Below, piece by piece: positions 14,101-24,230 of a stretch of 64,000 nt of DNA (the first letter of the stretch is position 1; the number at the start of each line of letters is the position of its first letter). The notes beneath the pieces were generated by a model that saw only the letters and a list, made by a program, of their open reading frames with translations, did no database searches and was not told where the DNA came from. The DNA comes from Hyalella azteca (lineage: Eukaryota > Arthropoda > Malacostraca > Amphipoda > Hyalellidae). The DNA is taken from NCBI RefSeq assembly GCF_000764305.2, contig NW_025936119.1, positions 281,993 to 345,992 on the forward strand, given 5' to 3'. The position numbers were made by a program, and so were the translations under genes.

Positions 14101-17100
14101 TATACTGACATCATGCTACGAAAACAACACCTACCTCGAAATAGAATTTATATTTTTGTTTATCAAAGGTCTTCTCAAGTCAATCACAGGCTAAGCTAGA
14201 ACGGCAGGTTGTGTTTAACCTATTTTTCCTTTTCGAAGAAGCATTCTACATTTCTGCGAAAATTCCTGTCACAAATAACTGGTGTAAGGCGTGCTGCGTC
14301 CAACTAACACGAATTCATCGCAGGGACAAAAAAATGACGCAAGATACCAGAAATTAAACAAAATTAAAACTCAATTTGCCAATATAAGCATAAAGTGTCG
14401 CCTGTGACGGTATCACCACTAGCTTGCCAACGTTGAGTACTTCTATATTTCTAGATGTAACATTTGATTGTAGTAACAAGAAGTTACATTGTAATAACTT
14501 TTATTAATGATGTGCAGGTGACCCATGATTGTCGTGGAGATGCGGGAGCTCTGTACAACCAGCACGGTGTTACTCTCGCCAACGTCTTCGATACTCAGGT
14601 GAGAGCTGTTGCTAAAAACTATAAAATTCATCATTCATCCTTTATTATTTATATACATTTACTTCATTAATACGAGAAGAGGTTATTCTCGTACGTAATT
14701 GTTAGTGCGTCGAACATTTTGGAGTAATACTGGTGTTGAATTTGATATTCAGCTTAACCATTTGTCCAATTCCAGTCAAAACACTAAGGTATAAGTAAAA
14801 TTTTTAAATGATCATATATACACCGTCTAATATGTTAAAAGTGAACGTGCGCAAACGGGCTTCTATTTCAGAGAACTCTTAGCCGTGAATTTTTCTTCTC
14901 GCAGTGTATACGTATACCGTATCTACGTTTACAGTACTAAATTTCAGGCAAAATAAAGCAGACGGCAAATTATAAATAAATTCTGTCTTCTAAATTTTTG
15001 TACTTTAATGCTGAAGACGTTTAAACACATTCAATATATTTTAATTTAGATTTTATTGTATGTATTTTGCGCATTGCAGGCGGCGTATTCCATCTTGCAA
15101 ATGCAGGAGACTGGCAAGCCTGTGTTCAAGGTGAAGTGCATCTCCCTGAATCATCTTTGCTCCTTGTACAACGCTCCCGTCAACCCTCGCAAGGACCAGG
15201 TGAGTTGAAAATTATATTCACCTTCTTTTATGGCCACCTGAGCAGGCTTATTTTGCCGGTAATTTGCTAATGCAGTCATTTACCGCAGTACAAATACAAA
15301 AACCAGTTCTTTTCGCGGGACCCAATTTTTTTCTTCACGTATGCCTCCTTTTTATTTGGGAATGTACACATATTTTTCATACTTATTGTTTTCTACGGAT
15401 TAGAATAAAACCTTCCACCTTCACCTCATATTCATGGCTCTAAGTTGGTACCAATAAGATATAACGTCTATAATGCATGTCCTCTCTCCGTGTATCCTGT
15501 TTGATAATTTAAATTATACGCACTGTTCACAATTCTTCATTCATTTTTAATGGTTAAACAATGAATGTTTCCTGCAGATGAAGAAGATCTACCGCCGTGA
15601 CCAGCGCTTCTGGTCCCGCCGGCCACTGACGCAAGAAATGATCTTATACGCAGCGTACGANAGAGTATATATTTTGACCACAAAATATATATCCGAACAT
15701 CGGTCATTCCAGATTTGTAGAAATTATTACTCCATTTATGACTATAAAACGCAGAACCGTTCAATCTGTTGACACTTTAATAAAGCTTTAATTGCACAAC
15801 GATGTATAACATATATTATTTTCGCCTTCATATAAATAGTTATTGAGTGTGGAAACTCATGCTCGAGAGTTTAATTTAGTTTCTGTTCTGGAAACTTTCA
15901 AGCAACTGGAGCTTATCACGACTTTCTCGAGTCTTGTTTCACGCTGTATTTTTATTACAATAACAATTCTGTCCCAGAACTCTGTGTAAAATAATTCCGA
16001 TTCTTCGAGTAATTTTCAGTGCTCATGTTTCCCCATCAGGCAATTTTGTGCCTCTCAAAATTCATTTAGACAACGAAATTCATTCAGAATTCATTTTTTG
16101 CAGACGTCTGGAGCCGAATCTGATTGAGCTGTTCGCTGAGCTGTGCGAGGAGCAGGTCTTCTGGACCATCTGGCCGGAGGAGGTGAAGGAGACGAAGCGT
16201 CGTAGGAAAATGGAAACCGAAATAGAGGAACTCAAGACACGCCTTGCCAACACGCAGGCCAAGAGCATCGTACTTTCCAACAGGGAGATCAGGCTACTCA
16301 GGTACATTGTTTCTTTGCAGGATATTGAGTAGGAAATGATAATGTTTATTCGCAAAATGCTTAAAAATGAATCGAATTTATTTTCTCGATGCTAATTTAT
16401 ACTAGACCTTCTAAGGAATGCAATATAATTATATATAATAATAAATATTAAGGAATAGAATATTTTTATAATTCTTTTTCAGGTATCTAGAGCTCAGTGA
16501 TGAGGAGAGGGAAAAATTGGAGGGCTCGTCTAAAGTCGTCAAGAAACTCGAACGTCTCCAAAACAAGGACAGCAACAACCTCAGGTTGTTTATTATTATC
16601 GTGTTTTCTTTATCTATTCGGGAGGAGCGCAGATTACAGATCTATACAGACGACAAAATTGCACATGCATCTCTATGAAAGAGGAGTATTTTGAGGCCGT
16701 TACTTTCGAATAAACTCCCAGCTCTCTTTTACTTCTTCTCTGTTTTTGCTGTGGAATGGTGAATTTAATATCTTATACTACGGTTCATGAATTCTGTGAT
16801 TTTTAACAATATGTAATTCATTGTTACCTTGATCAATTATTTCCTTGGCGATTTTTTCCCTGGAATAAATTTCATGCGTTGGAATTTTTCTTATCATCAC
16901 TATTTCAAATACCGACCACTTCTTTCGATGTCAGATACACACTTTAGCATTAATTTAATTTTAGCATCAATTTTACACGAGCGTCAGATACACACTTTAG
17001 CTCAACAAAATTTATGAGGATCGAACGTTTTCTCATGGTTCTCGAAGGATAAATGACCAATTTGTTTGTGCATTGTGTCCAGTTTTTACTTTATTAGTTT

Positions 17101-18795
17101 CTATGTCTAGTTTAGAATATGAATCCAAAACATATGTTTCATTTGAATGTGCTGAATTTTTTAGGTTTATTTAAACTAGGATGTTAATGACCTTACCTTA
17201 TGATGAGATTGGGACTTCCTAGTCCCCGGTCACGGTGATGCGCTACCTTCGTCGTCTCGTCGTCCTACGTCTCCGAGTCGTCGCTAGGCAGGTCACCCCG
17301 CCCTCGGGTCCCGTGCTAATGCCTGCTACATTATATGTTCTCCACAGGGACAACTCTCCCGACAAAGAGGACGAGGACGACACGGAGTTCCCCAGCATCA
17401 GCAGTCTCGGGTCGGGAGGCTCAAGTGGTTCAGGCGGAGTCTTCTCTCCGCGCTCTGAACCTCCTTCCCTCTCTGAGCCCCTCAAGCAGGTACAACGCTT
17501 TCACTTTTCATCATTTAACAACAATTTATATAACCTAATTCATAACTGAATAAGAATAGCTTAGCAATATCGACGCTGAGGAATAGGTCGAATTGGCCTG
17601 TCGCCGATTCTTACAATGTTCTTAACTTGTCTCTTACAGATCTGAGAACTGGCCTTTTGACCAGATCTATTTAGATAATTTAGATTGATGTGGAATTTTC
17701 GCGCTATTTTTCCTTAACAATTTAGAAAATCAAATTTATAGCTAAATGAATGAATGAGAATGAAAGTAATTCCGCTCAGGTTCCTCAATCCCATGACTTA
17801 TTTTATTTTTTCTTAATGAATTCTTTTATTTTTGATTAAACGTTTGAGGTAAATGCGTCTAGTCATCGCGTAAATTCTGCTTTTACTCTGACCGAAAAAC
17901 GTGTGAATCGATGTTACTTCTAATTGTAAGTTAAGTTATTAATGTGCTTCTCCTGATCATCTAATACCTTCTTTCATGTATTTGCAAGGTTTTGATTATA
18001 ATTATTGGAAAACTCCTATGGCTCGAAGTGTAGAGTTCTGAAAATATCGCGTTGCTCTCTTGTTGCTTGCGAATGTTTTTCCGCAAATGATTTTGTAAAC
18101 AACGAAATGAATCACAGTCGTAAGAAGCTGGGTCGCCAAAGAAGGTAGATTGTGGGACATTTATTTTTTCTCTCAAGACGCTGGTACGTGCATCTAAACT
18201 ACGTATGAATAATAATATAATACTCGACAGCAATCTATCTCATTGAATGCCCAAGTGATTTCTGGAAAGTATTTCGTGCTGTTCAGATTTCACGTGTTCT
18301 TCTTGACTCTTTGTAACGTTCAGTTTCTCGCTACAGGAACCGACGTCACTGACGGACAGCATGGTGATGGTCGAACACGTGCTTAATGACCAGACGATGG
18401 ACAGACTCGAAAAAATCGGCCGTTTGGAGTCCATCTTGTCGGCTGCGACTTTGGACAGTGACCCTGGGGGCGACTGCGGCCTCCAACTCCGGGGGCCTAG
18501 TGCCGCTGCCTCGCCAGTACCACCTTCGACGTATGGGGATTTAATTATTAATGACAGGGACTGTTCATCGTCGGCACAACGATGCTGCAGCTGCAATTGT
18601 CACTCGACTGTGTCACGGTCCGTTGTCACGTCACCGGTCTACTCTCCTGCCATGAGCCCGTCACACTCGCTTCACAATTACTCCCCGCGGAAAGGGGGGA
18701 AGGTGGACTCGCACTGCCAGACCCTCAGCACTGGGGATATCGTTATCACTAAGGTCTATTTTCCTGATGGTGATAACTCTAAGGACTCAAGTTAA
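648..18795 (+). CDS. egl: Egalitarian homolog (BicD/dynein mRNA-transport adaptor), spliced gene
   Basis: Eight coding exons: 648-2195, 14518-14598, 15080-15199, 15578-15660 (cut by an N), 16104-16301, 16483-16584, 17348-17489, 18337-18795. All junctions seen are GT/AG and phases match, except across the N. The product is over 900 residues; Drosophila Egl is about 1,000. In flies Egl binds localised mRNAs, Bicaudal-D and dynein light chain, and is needed for oocyte specification and mRNA localisation; that is family knowledge. Seen here: a conserved N-terminal region beginning with an acidic MNLDSKDYDHVKN-like start, a long Ser/Pro/Asn-rich linker (about residues 280-430), a DEDD-type 3'-5' exonuclease-like domain starting near residue 445 (LDGEG at 463-467, HDCRGD around 520), a charged helical stretch (EETKRRRK-type), and a C-terminal SHCQT motif resembling a dynein light chain (LC8) TQT site. 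The gene converges on Fermitin downstream. Identity is confident; the assembly is incomplete at 15661. Confidence 0.93.
4596..4754 (+). repeat. Dispersed foldback repeat, copy 1
   Basis: Left arm TTAGCGCATTTTCTCA and right arm GAGAAAATGCGCT form a stem around a (GTCC/GTCT)n tract and ACGTTTTCGTCGAC. It then has the palindrome ACTCACTGCAGTGAGT and ends GTTATATTTTTT. Confidence 0.9.
4864..5538. repeat. 151-bp direct repeats flanking 373 bp
   Basis: Copies at 4864-5014 and 5388-5538 differ at only two positions by eye. The interior has an open frame of 69 residues with no recognised similarity. Copies do not start TG or end CA, so a standard LTR is not supported. Foldback repeats lie on both sides. 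Confidence 0.9.
5743..5891 (+). repeat. Dispersed foldback repeat, copy 2
   Basis: Same architecture and orientation as the 4.6 kb copy; the left arm reads TTAGCACATTTTCTCA, with one arm mismatch. Confidence 0.9.
6459..6720. repeat. 33-36-bp minisatellite in egl intron 1
   Basis: About eight copies of a unit with AGCTATCAGCAGTTTATTTC followed by AGGCTTCAAGAA. Confidence 0.95.
12090..12168. repeat. Short tandem repeat
   Basis: Three copies, about 36 bp each, of TCGAGTTGTARTATCCTAC and a T-run. Confidence 0.85.
12528..12610. repeat. Perfect 19-bp inverted repeat, 83 bp long
   Basis: Left arm AGGGGAACCTATTTTATTG at 12528-12546 is exactly complementary to 12592-12610, with a 45-nt spacer. It could be a tiny MITE or an RNA hairpin. 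Confidence 0.9.
13201..13390. repeat. Diverged duplication, copy A
   Basis: Shares TTCAGAGAATGTTGAGTCGTGAA-type and GTACTAAATTTCAGGCA with 14815-15010, including an AGTAGACGGC/AGCAGACGGC block, in the same order. Confidence 0.75.
13463..13672. mobile_element. 210-bp MITE with TA target duplication
   Basis: Ends CACTATTAGAAAA and (inverted) CACTGTTAGAAAA, each next to TA. Inverted similarity continues inward through GGCCGGTCG/CGACCGGCC and CGCCGTTTTTAT/ATAAAAACGGCG, so nearly the whole element folds on itself. TA flanks suggest mobilisation by a Tc1/mariner-type transposase. Confidence 0.85.
13830..14096 (+). other. GC-richer open frame in egl intron 1, unrecognised
   Basis: 88 codons, of which the first 50 or so are GC-rich and start after GAGTGTCGACATC. 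An internal ATG (…ACCATCATGTCGGCAG) has a good Kozak-like context. No family recognised. It could be an alternative first exon of egl or a chance frame. Confidence 0.2.
14518..14598 (+). CDS. egl: egl coding exon 2
   Basis: 81 bp, phase 0 at both ends, acceptor TGTGCAG and donor GTGAGA. Encodes 27 residues starting VTHDCRGDAGALYNQ. It carries the second acidic residue of the DEDD exonuclease motif in HDCRGD. It joins directly to the K516 codon of exon 1. Confidence 0.93.
14599..15079 (+). other. egl intron 2
   Basis: 481 bp, GTGAGA to TTGCAG. It contains the second half of a diverged duplication (about 14815-15010) whose partner lies at 13201-13390 in intron 1. No coding sequence seen. Confidence 0.75.
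14815..15010. repeat. Diverged duplication, copy B
   Basis: Partner of 13201-13390, same orientation, about 1.6 kb downstream and on the other side of egl exon 2. Confidence 0.75.
15080..15199 (+). CDS. egl: egl coding exon 3
   Basis: 120 bp, 40 residues (AAYSILQMQETGKPVFKVKC at its start), phase 0 at both ends, acceptor TTGCAG and donor GTGAGT. It is the central part of the exonuclease-like domain, and ends NPRKDQ as in Egl homologs. Confidence 0.93.
15200..15577 (+). other. egl intron 3
   Basis: 378 bp, GTGAGT to CCTGCAG. AT-rich, nothing else recognised. Confidence 0.75.
15578..15660 (+). CDS. egl: egl coding exon 4, truncated at an assembly ambiguity
   Basis: Acceptor CCTGCAG, phase 0. 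Encodes 27 residues (MKKIYRRDQRFWSRRPLTQE, then MILYAAY) and two bases GA of the next codon, followed by the only N in the window. The expected residue is the conserved Asp of the third exonuclease motif. After the N the sequence turns AT-rich and no longer matches Egl, and no splice donor in frame is evident. The next exon enters in phase 2, so the remainder of this exon is missing. Confidence 0.88.
15661..16103 (+). other. Assembly gap or misjoin plus egl intron 4
   Basis: Starts with N at 15661. The following 440 bp hold no recognisable egl coding sequence until the acceptor TTTTTTGCAG before 16104. The end of exon 4 (about 15-20 residues by comparison with Egl) and the intron 4 donor should lie here but do not appear. 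Confidence 0.7.
16104..16301 (+). CDS. egl: egl coding exon 5
   Basis: 198 bp. The first base completes a codon from the missing end of exon 4. It then encodes RLEPNLIELFAELCEEQVFW and a Lys/Arg/Glu-rich helical stretch ending SIVLSNREIRLL, and splits an AGG codon at the donor AG|GTACAT. It covers the end of the exonuclease-like domain and the charged region after it. Confidence 0.92.
16483..16584 (+). CDS. egl: egl coding exon 6
   Basis: 102 bp, acceptor TTTTTCAG, donor AG|GTTGTT. Encodes 33 whole residues (YLELSDEEREKLEGSSKVVK at its start) with an AGG codon split at each end. Probably helical and strongly charged. Confidence 0.92.
16585..17347 (+). other. egl intron 6
   Basis: 763 bp, GTTGTT to TCCACAG. 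It contains two copies of a short motif, GTCAGATACACACTTTAG (about 16930 and 16985). Nothing else recognised. Confidence 0.75.
17348..17489 (+). CDS. egl: egl coding exon 7 (acidic / Gly-Ser-rich)
   Basis: 142 bp. The first base completes AGG; 47 residues follow: acidic DNSPDKEDEDD, a Gly/Ser run, then SPRSEPPSLSEPLKQ. Donor CAG|GTACAA. Probably disordered. The rise in GC content over the flanks supports coding. Confidence 0.9.
17490..18336 (+). other. egl intron 7
   Basis: 847 bp, GTACAA to GCTACAG. It carries one copy (17569-17690) of a diverged dispersed repeat whose partner lies near 29046-29160 in a Fermitin intron. Confidence 0.75.
17569..17690 (+). repeat. Dispersed diverged repeat, copy A
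   Basis: Matches about 29046-29160: GCTGA(G/A)GAAATAGG, then CCRATTCTTRCA, AACTTGT, CGGCCCTT/TGGCCTTT and GACCAGATCT in the same order and orientation. Confidence 0.75.
18337..18795 (+). CDS. egl: egl terminal coding exon with dynein light chain-type motif
   Basis: 459 bp ending in TAA, 152 residues. It begins EPTSLTDSMVMVEHVLNDQT, has a Cys-rich patch (CCSCNCH), a Ser/Pro-rich stretch, and near the end VDSHCQTLSTGD. In Drosophila, Egl contacts Dlc/LC8 through a C-terminal site of this type (family knowledge), so SHCQT is the likely equivalent. No clear polyadenylation signal was assigned downstream. Confidence 0.92.
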   Translation, partial: EPTSLTDSMVMVEHVLNDQTMDRLEKIGRLESILSAATLDSDPGGDCGLQLRGPSAAASPVPPSTYGDLIINDRDCSSSAQRCCSCNCHSTVSRSVVTSPVYSPAMSPSHSLHNYSPRKGGKVDSHCQTLSTGDIVITKVYFPDGDNSKDSS

Positions 18796-21700
18796 CTTTT
18801 TCTTGTAATCTCAGGGTCGCATATGTTCTTATTTCCGTGTGGACGGGTGAAATCTTCGCTGTTCACCCAATCTCTTAGTAAAATTTTTTAGAGAAATCAG
18901 TGATTTGCCGTATTTCTTATCATGTTCTGTACCTAGTACGTTGTATGGCTTCGTTCTATTTGCTTAAACTAAACAATGCTTAATTTATGTCCTTGACAAA
19001 ATCAGCGGACATTTTTGTCTCGTTATGAATTCTCGGCAATTTTTGCTGAGTGGAACAATTATTTTAGCGTAGTTGTAAGACGTCACATTTTTTAGAAACT
19101 CGATCTATACTTTTCGACCTGACAATCCAACTTTTCTTTTTTCAAGACAGTTTTGAATAGTTTTCTTTCTTTTTTCTTATTGAAGTCTTTTCTATGCGGT
19201 GATCATTGTTATCTTTTTTGTAAGTCTAAAGACTTTCAGGCAATAGTTGCGTCCATAATCTCAGCAGGATAGAATGTAGTTTAGCTTTTCGGATGCAGAA
19301 TAACTGATCTTGTTTCTCTATGGGATACCATGGACAATAGCATATTTATAAGTGCTCTGACAATCACATTTGCCGCGTGTTGTTACCCAATCTGTCCTTG
19401 TTGAGCCTGTCAAATGCTTTGGCGGGCAATAGCTGTAGTGCAATGCCGTGTCTGTGATAGCCGCATTAGCGTTCAACTTCTTAGATTTGTTCATCTTCAC
19501 GTTTCTGTCATATATTCACTCATGCTTTTCCTGTAGCAAATTTTGTCTCTCCTCCTTAATTGCTTTATTCTGGAATGCTCTTAATCCTATAAGGTTTACT
19601 TTACACCAAAATTGGATTATTGTGTCCCATAGTATTTTTTTAAAACCGTCACCGTCAATAGAATTTTGACGTGTATTGGATTTTAACTTTTTAGTTAATT
19701 TTTTGAATGAAAATTTATCAAAACTTATTTTAGTGATTGAAGCAACTTATTTAGATACTTTGTGCTTCTTCATGCTCTAATCATTTTGTGATTTTCATGT
19801 AGTGGCACAAACTCAAATATTAATGTAATGGTCGGTCACTCTTGATCATCACAAGCGTCGCCGCTCACTCACTACGCTGCTGCTCACGTACGAAATATCA
19901 ACTACAACGAATGTTTTGCCTGCACGGCGCCTTACCTATATTATATGTTTTAATCTTGGCGTTCCTCATCCTTCGCTCCTGAAATAAAGTGTCTTCTTCA
20001 CTCCGGCCATTTAGAACTAATAGCTGTGTAGCCTGTATTGTAACCTTTATAGTGTAGCTTTCTCTTAGATGACCTTTACGCATTTGCTGATCTAGGCTGG
20101 AAAATATCTTGATTTTCTCGCTGTTTTTATAGTGTTCGTACTTTCATAGATGCGTGGTTTTTCGCACCCTCCCTCATTTGTCACCGAGCCTCTGTTATGT
20201 GAAGTATAACTCACATCTGTTGTACTCCTGTGAGACATCGTCGATAAATCTGGCAATACTGAGTCGATAAATATGGCATCGCCTAATATGGCAATACTAA
20301 GAACAGTTGAATTTTGTAAAGCATCGACTGACATCACTTCCTCAGATGAAGTTTTTCGTCCAGTTGAGATATTTTCGTACCATATACAACACTTGAAAAT
20401 TTTTTTTTGAAATGACCCATTGTGATCACCTACCTACATTTGGTCGCTTCGTTCGGTCACGTTTCTGCATCGAAAAGAAGTGTCGAGATTACCTGGTGGT
20501 TATTTATAAGACTGCTTCTCTCATTGTGTAAATTTTAAGGCGTTTTCTATACTCGGCCTATGCTGCCACGCAATTTCGTGTTCGATCACCTAAGACCGCA
20601 TAATGAATTGATCGCTGTTAACTCAACGAATTACACCTTAGAAGATTCTGCTCGTAGTATTAAGAAATTAAGAGTTCATCGTCCAATATATTGTAGTAAT
20701 CTCTCGTTTAAGTGATATTTTTCTTACGTCATTAGATGATCGCTTTTGTATGGCTTGCAAACTTTTCGTCCCTTTTACTTACCTATGCGGCTATGCGTTC
20801 TTGTCAGAACGCAGATTAGAAACCTAGCTCTTGCATTTTTCCTTGTCTTTTCAGCATCTTGCTGCACGTGGCATAACATTGCTCGTGAAGCTTCGCCCGG
20901 ATATATAGATTTTTTTACTCCAGATGTAATGGTTGTGCCCTCGGTATCGATGTACTTGATTAATTTTCAGTGTTTCTCGAAGTTTGAAAATCTAGGATCA
21001 TGAACAGTATGCCTTGTAATTGAGTTTTCCAGGCATGGATTCGGAAGTCATTTTTAACAGTAAAGTACACTTATAGAATAGGTTTTAACTCTTGCAATAG
21101 CGTTACTGTTGAACCCGCATTGCCGTTTCGTAATCTTAACTCGTAGGTTACAGTTTTAGAAAATATGATATATTGGCCTCTCACGTACTTCATTTTATTT
21201 ATATTTTTAAGCTATATATTGAGATCCGCGATAGCTTATATCTTGTGACTAATCAAGCAAAAATTGTGTTGATTATTCATCGAACTTATGTACAATTGTA
21301 CAGCTTGGTGTGTAAGTTGTACATATGTTTAACCAAGTACACGGATAATACTTAACTCTTGCTTTGCATTGCACCCAGTGAACAATGACGAGTTAAATTC
21401 GATAAATATTACAGTGAATAATCCAACTTTCGAACGATATCATTGGTTTAGATGAAATGCTGGAAACATCTTGATATCAATGAAACAATTGTGAGTCTGT
21501 AATTAATAGTTTACTTATATGACACGGTCAACATTAAGTAGATTTTGAGGTTTAACAAGAACGATGCTAGTTGTAACACGTCACATAGATCACCATCGAT
21601 GAGGCTTAGCAGTAATATATCATACGCGTGCAATGTAATGAACCCGGTTACTCTTGCTTTGATTTTCTGGACAATTCTCATGGTTCTACCTCAAATCTGA

Positions 21701-24119
21701 AGACGGATAAATGCTTCCACAAACGTGAAGAACGAAAGATGCGTTAGCTGTGCGCTGCCAACTTTCTTTTTGCCCGTATATACAAAGATGTGGGAAGGTT
21801 GATTCAGGTCTGCTTAGAAATCAAACAATTTTTTTGATATTCAAATTGACTCATATTGTTACGGAAACATCTAAATTAAAACGAATTCCGGCAATTCATC
21901 AAATCGTATCATACTCCGTGTTATCCATATTTTGCTCGAGGCAAAAATTAAAGTCCCGACCGACCGACCGACACGACGAATAAAATAATTAGATAAATTT
22001 TCAGAGTTCAGGAGTTTGGTTTACTTCGCGGCATCTGACATTAACACATCTTAAAATATTATTTCTAACTACTTTAGTTAAAGACACCCTCGTTACGACA
22101 CGAAGAAATTACAGAATAGGGAAGCACTTGTTTGAGACCAAACTTCGCGCAGAGTTAAATGCCGACTGAGCTCATGCGGGGCGCCATAGCCTCATGAATG
22201 AGTTGTCGAGAGCAGCTCGTGTTTCTCTTTAAAAGCAATAAAACGGTAACGGTTCCTCCCTTTTCCTAAGCTGAATGTAAGATAAGTAGGGACAAAAACC
22301 ATAGCGTCCTAGTAAGTAGAAAAAATACAGCATAAATAAAGCGGCTGGGAGAAATCACGTCACAAGGCATCTCGGAATTACAGCTTTCAACTACGATCCT
22401 CATGACATCGCATGTGCAACTCAGATGAGAGGTCTGGAAATGCCCTAAGTCATATATAAGCAAGATTAATTGCACATCAATATAAGTTGAAAAAATTGGT
22501 GGCAAATGATACATCCCTTTTTGTGTTTGTATTGTTGTCTACCTAGAATGTAGATCGAGAATTATTGTATACAAAAAATTTATTAATACAATTAAAGGTA
22601 GAACAGAACAACCGCGATGAAGAAGATGAGCAAGAAAACAAATTCCAAACAAACATTATTTGGATCGTGAAAATATATGCAATACGAATAATGGCCAATG
22701 TTAGAATCAACAACAAGCAAATAGCAGATAAAAGAAGCACTTCTGTATGTTATTTACATTATTTACACAACTACAAATACCAGCACGGTTTTGAGTGCAT
22801 GAACGTCGAATTGGGCTAAAAAGAGTACTTGGAACCCACACTCGCATGACGTACGAAAATTCATCAAATTAGCACGAGATTAAAATAATAAACAAACGAC
22901 TGCGGTTTTACAAGCTATTCATTTGAAGTGACTAATCAGAGGCACAGGCATAACATTTAATGGCATGATTTTTAGAGTACGAAAATTGCACATGCAATAT
23001 TTGCTACAACTTTTCACCCATCGGAATATCATTTAAATAGATTTTACAAGGATGAAGATCCAACAACTGTAGAGAGTCGTTCACTACGGTCTCCAGGATT
23101 ATTCTGACTGCTATCAAAGTGGAGACCAGAACACAAAAAACTGAGCATCCGAAAGATGAATCAGGATTGTTGGACAGGCTACGGTAAATATTTTATAAAC
23201 ATCATTCTAAAAGTACCCCTAAAATGGAAGTAGCACGAGTCGTGAAGAATTGAAATGTTGGCACGAACATTGAGGCACTGATGCAAAGGCAGTACGGTAC
23301 GTTTTAGGACGACACTATTGAAAACCTTAATACATATTAAATTCTCATAAAATTTAACATTAAAGTACGACTTCTTGTTTCGTTTAGGCGCACGATTCTG
23401 AAACCTGAATTGTAAAAGCGTACAGAATTGTATTGTGGGTAAACAGAAGTAAGCATTAATTCATATTTCAGCCTTAATAGAAGTCAAGTGTTCATAAATA
23501 AATTTGCCACAAGGACACTGAGCAGCTCGCAAAATTTGCAGAGCATTTAAGGATTTGAGTAGACTTTCAAAAACAAGAAACCAATGTTATAACTATATTA
23601 TTAAACCACGCAAACGAATGGCTTCACTTTGTCGTTTTAATTACTCTTACCTTAGCCTATAAAGCGCATTTACAAAAGCTCACAGTTCGATTATTAAAAC
23701 GCACAAATATTTTTAAGCATTTCAAGAGTTGCTAATAAATTGTGACCGAAGCAAAATAATATATTTCACATGTAATGATCTTTTCGCTGCATATTCAGAA
23801 TCAAACAGTATCCACACTCAAATTTTAGTTCTGAGCAGAACACAGAAATATTTAACACAAAATAAATGACCGTAAGTTTTCCGAATACAACAAATGAGCA
23901 GAAATAAAAAAAAATAAAAATTGATTAATAATAAGTTTTAGTAGATAATTTAACCGGAGTTTGCCCATAAAATTGAATGGAATTTAAATCTGAGTACGCG
24001 TATCAGTGTTTGGGAATCCATTCCAATTTCAGGCACGAACGTACTTATGAATAAGAGGAAGAACTTTTCGGCTCAAACATTTGAGGTTTTAAAATAAAAG
24101 ATGGTGGACAGCTGTGGGC
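18796..24119. other. Convergent interval between egl and Fermitin 3' ends
   Basis: 5.3 kb including both 3' UTRs. No conserved coding sequence or transposon recognised. The open frames here are short and AT-rich and do not look real. There is a short CGAC tract near 21957-21975. An AATAAA on the minus strand near 22577-22582 is one possible Fermitin polyadenylation signal; support is weak. Confidence 0.6.
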
Positions 24120-24230
24120 TCAGGCCCAGCCGCCCGTCAGTTTGTGGAAGAGTTCGTCGTCCAAAGTTTGGTTGGCGTCTTTGGTGCGCATCGACAGGAA
24201 GATGTAGCCGCCGATGAACTCGTGCACCAC
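24120..24230 (-). CDS. Fit: Fermitin terminal coding exon 12 (F3 C-terminus)
   Basis: 111 bp including TGA. Encodes [20 protein letters not shown] and ends [13 protein letters not shown], the standard kindlin C-terminus. Acceptor TGTGCAG. Confidence 0.96.
   Translation of the reverse strand: MVHEFIGGYIFLSMRTKDANQTLDDELFHKLTGGWA

Larger units (their letters stand above)
2196..14517 (+). other. egl intron 1 (12.3 kb)
   Basis: Begins GTAAAT and ends TGTGCAG. No conserved coding exon was recognised inside. Contents listed separately: two copies of a dispersed foldback repeat (4.6 and 5.7 kb), a pair of near-identical 151-bp direct repeats (4.9/5.4 kb), a 33-bp minisatellite (6.5 kb), a perfect 19-bp inverted repeat (12.5 kb), a TA-flanked MITE (13.46 kb), and one half of a diverged duplication (13.2 kb). 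A TTA microsatellite lies near 12985-13000. The segment 13830-14096 is more GC-rich with an open frame but no recognised similarity. Confidence 0.8.
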
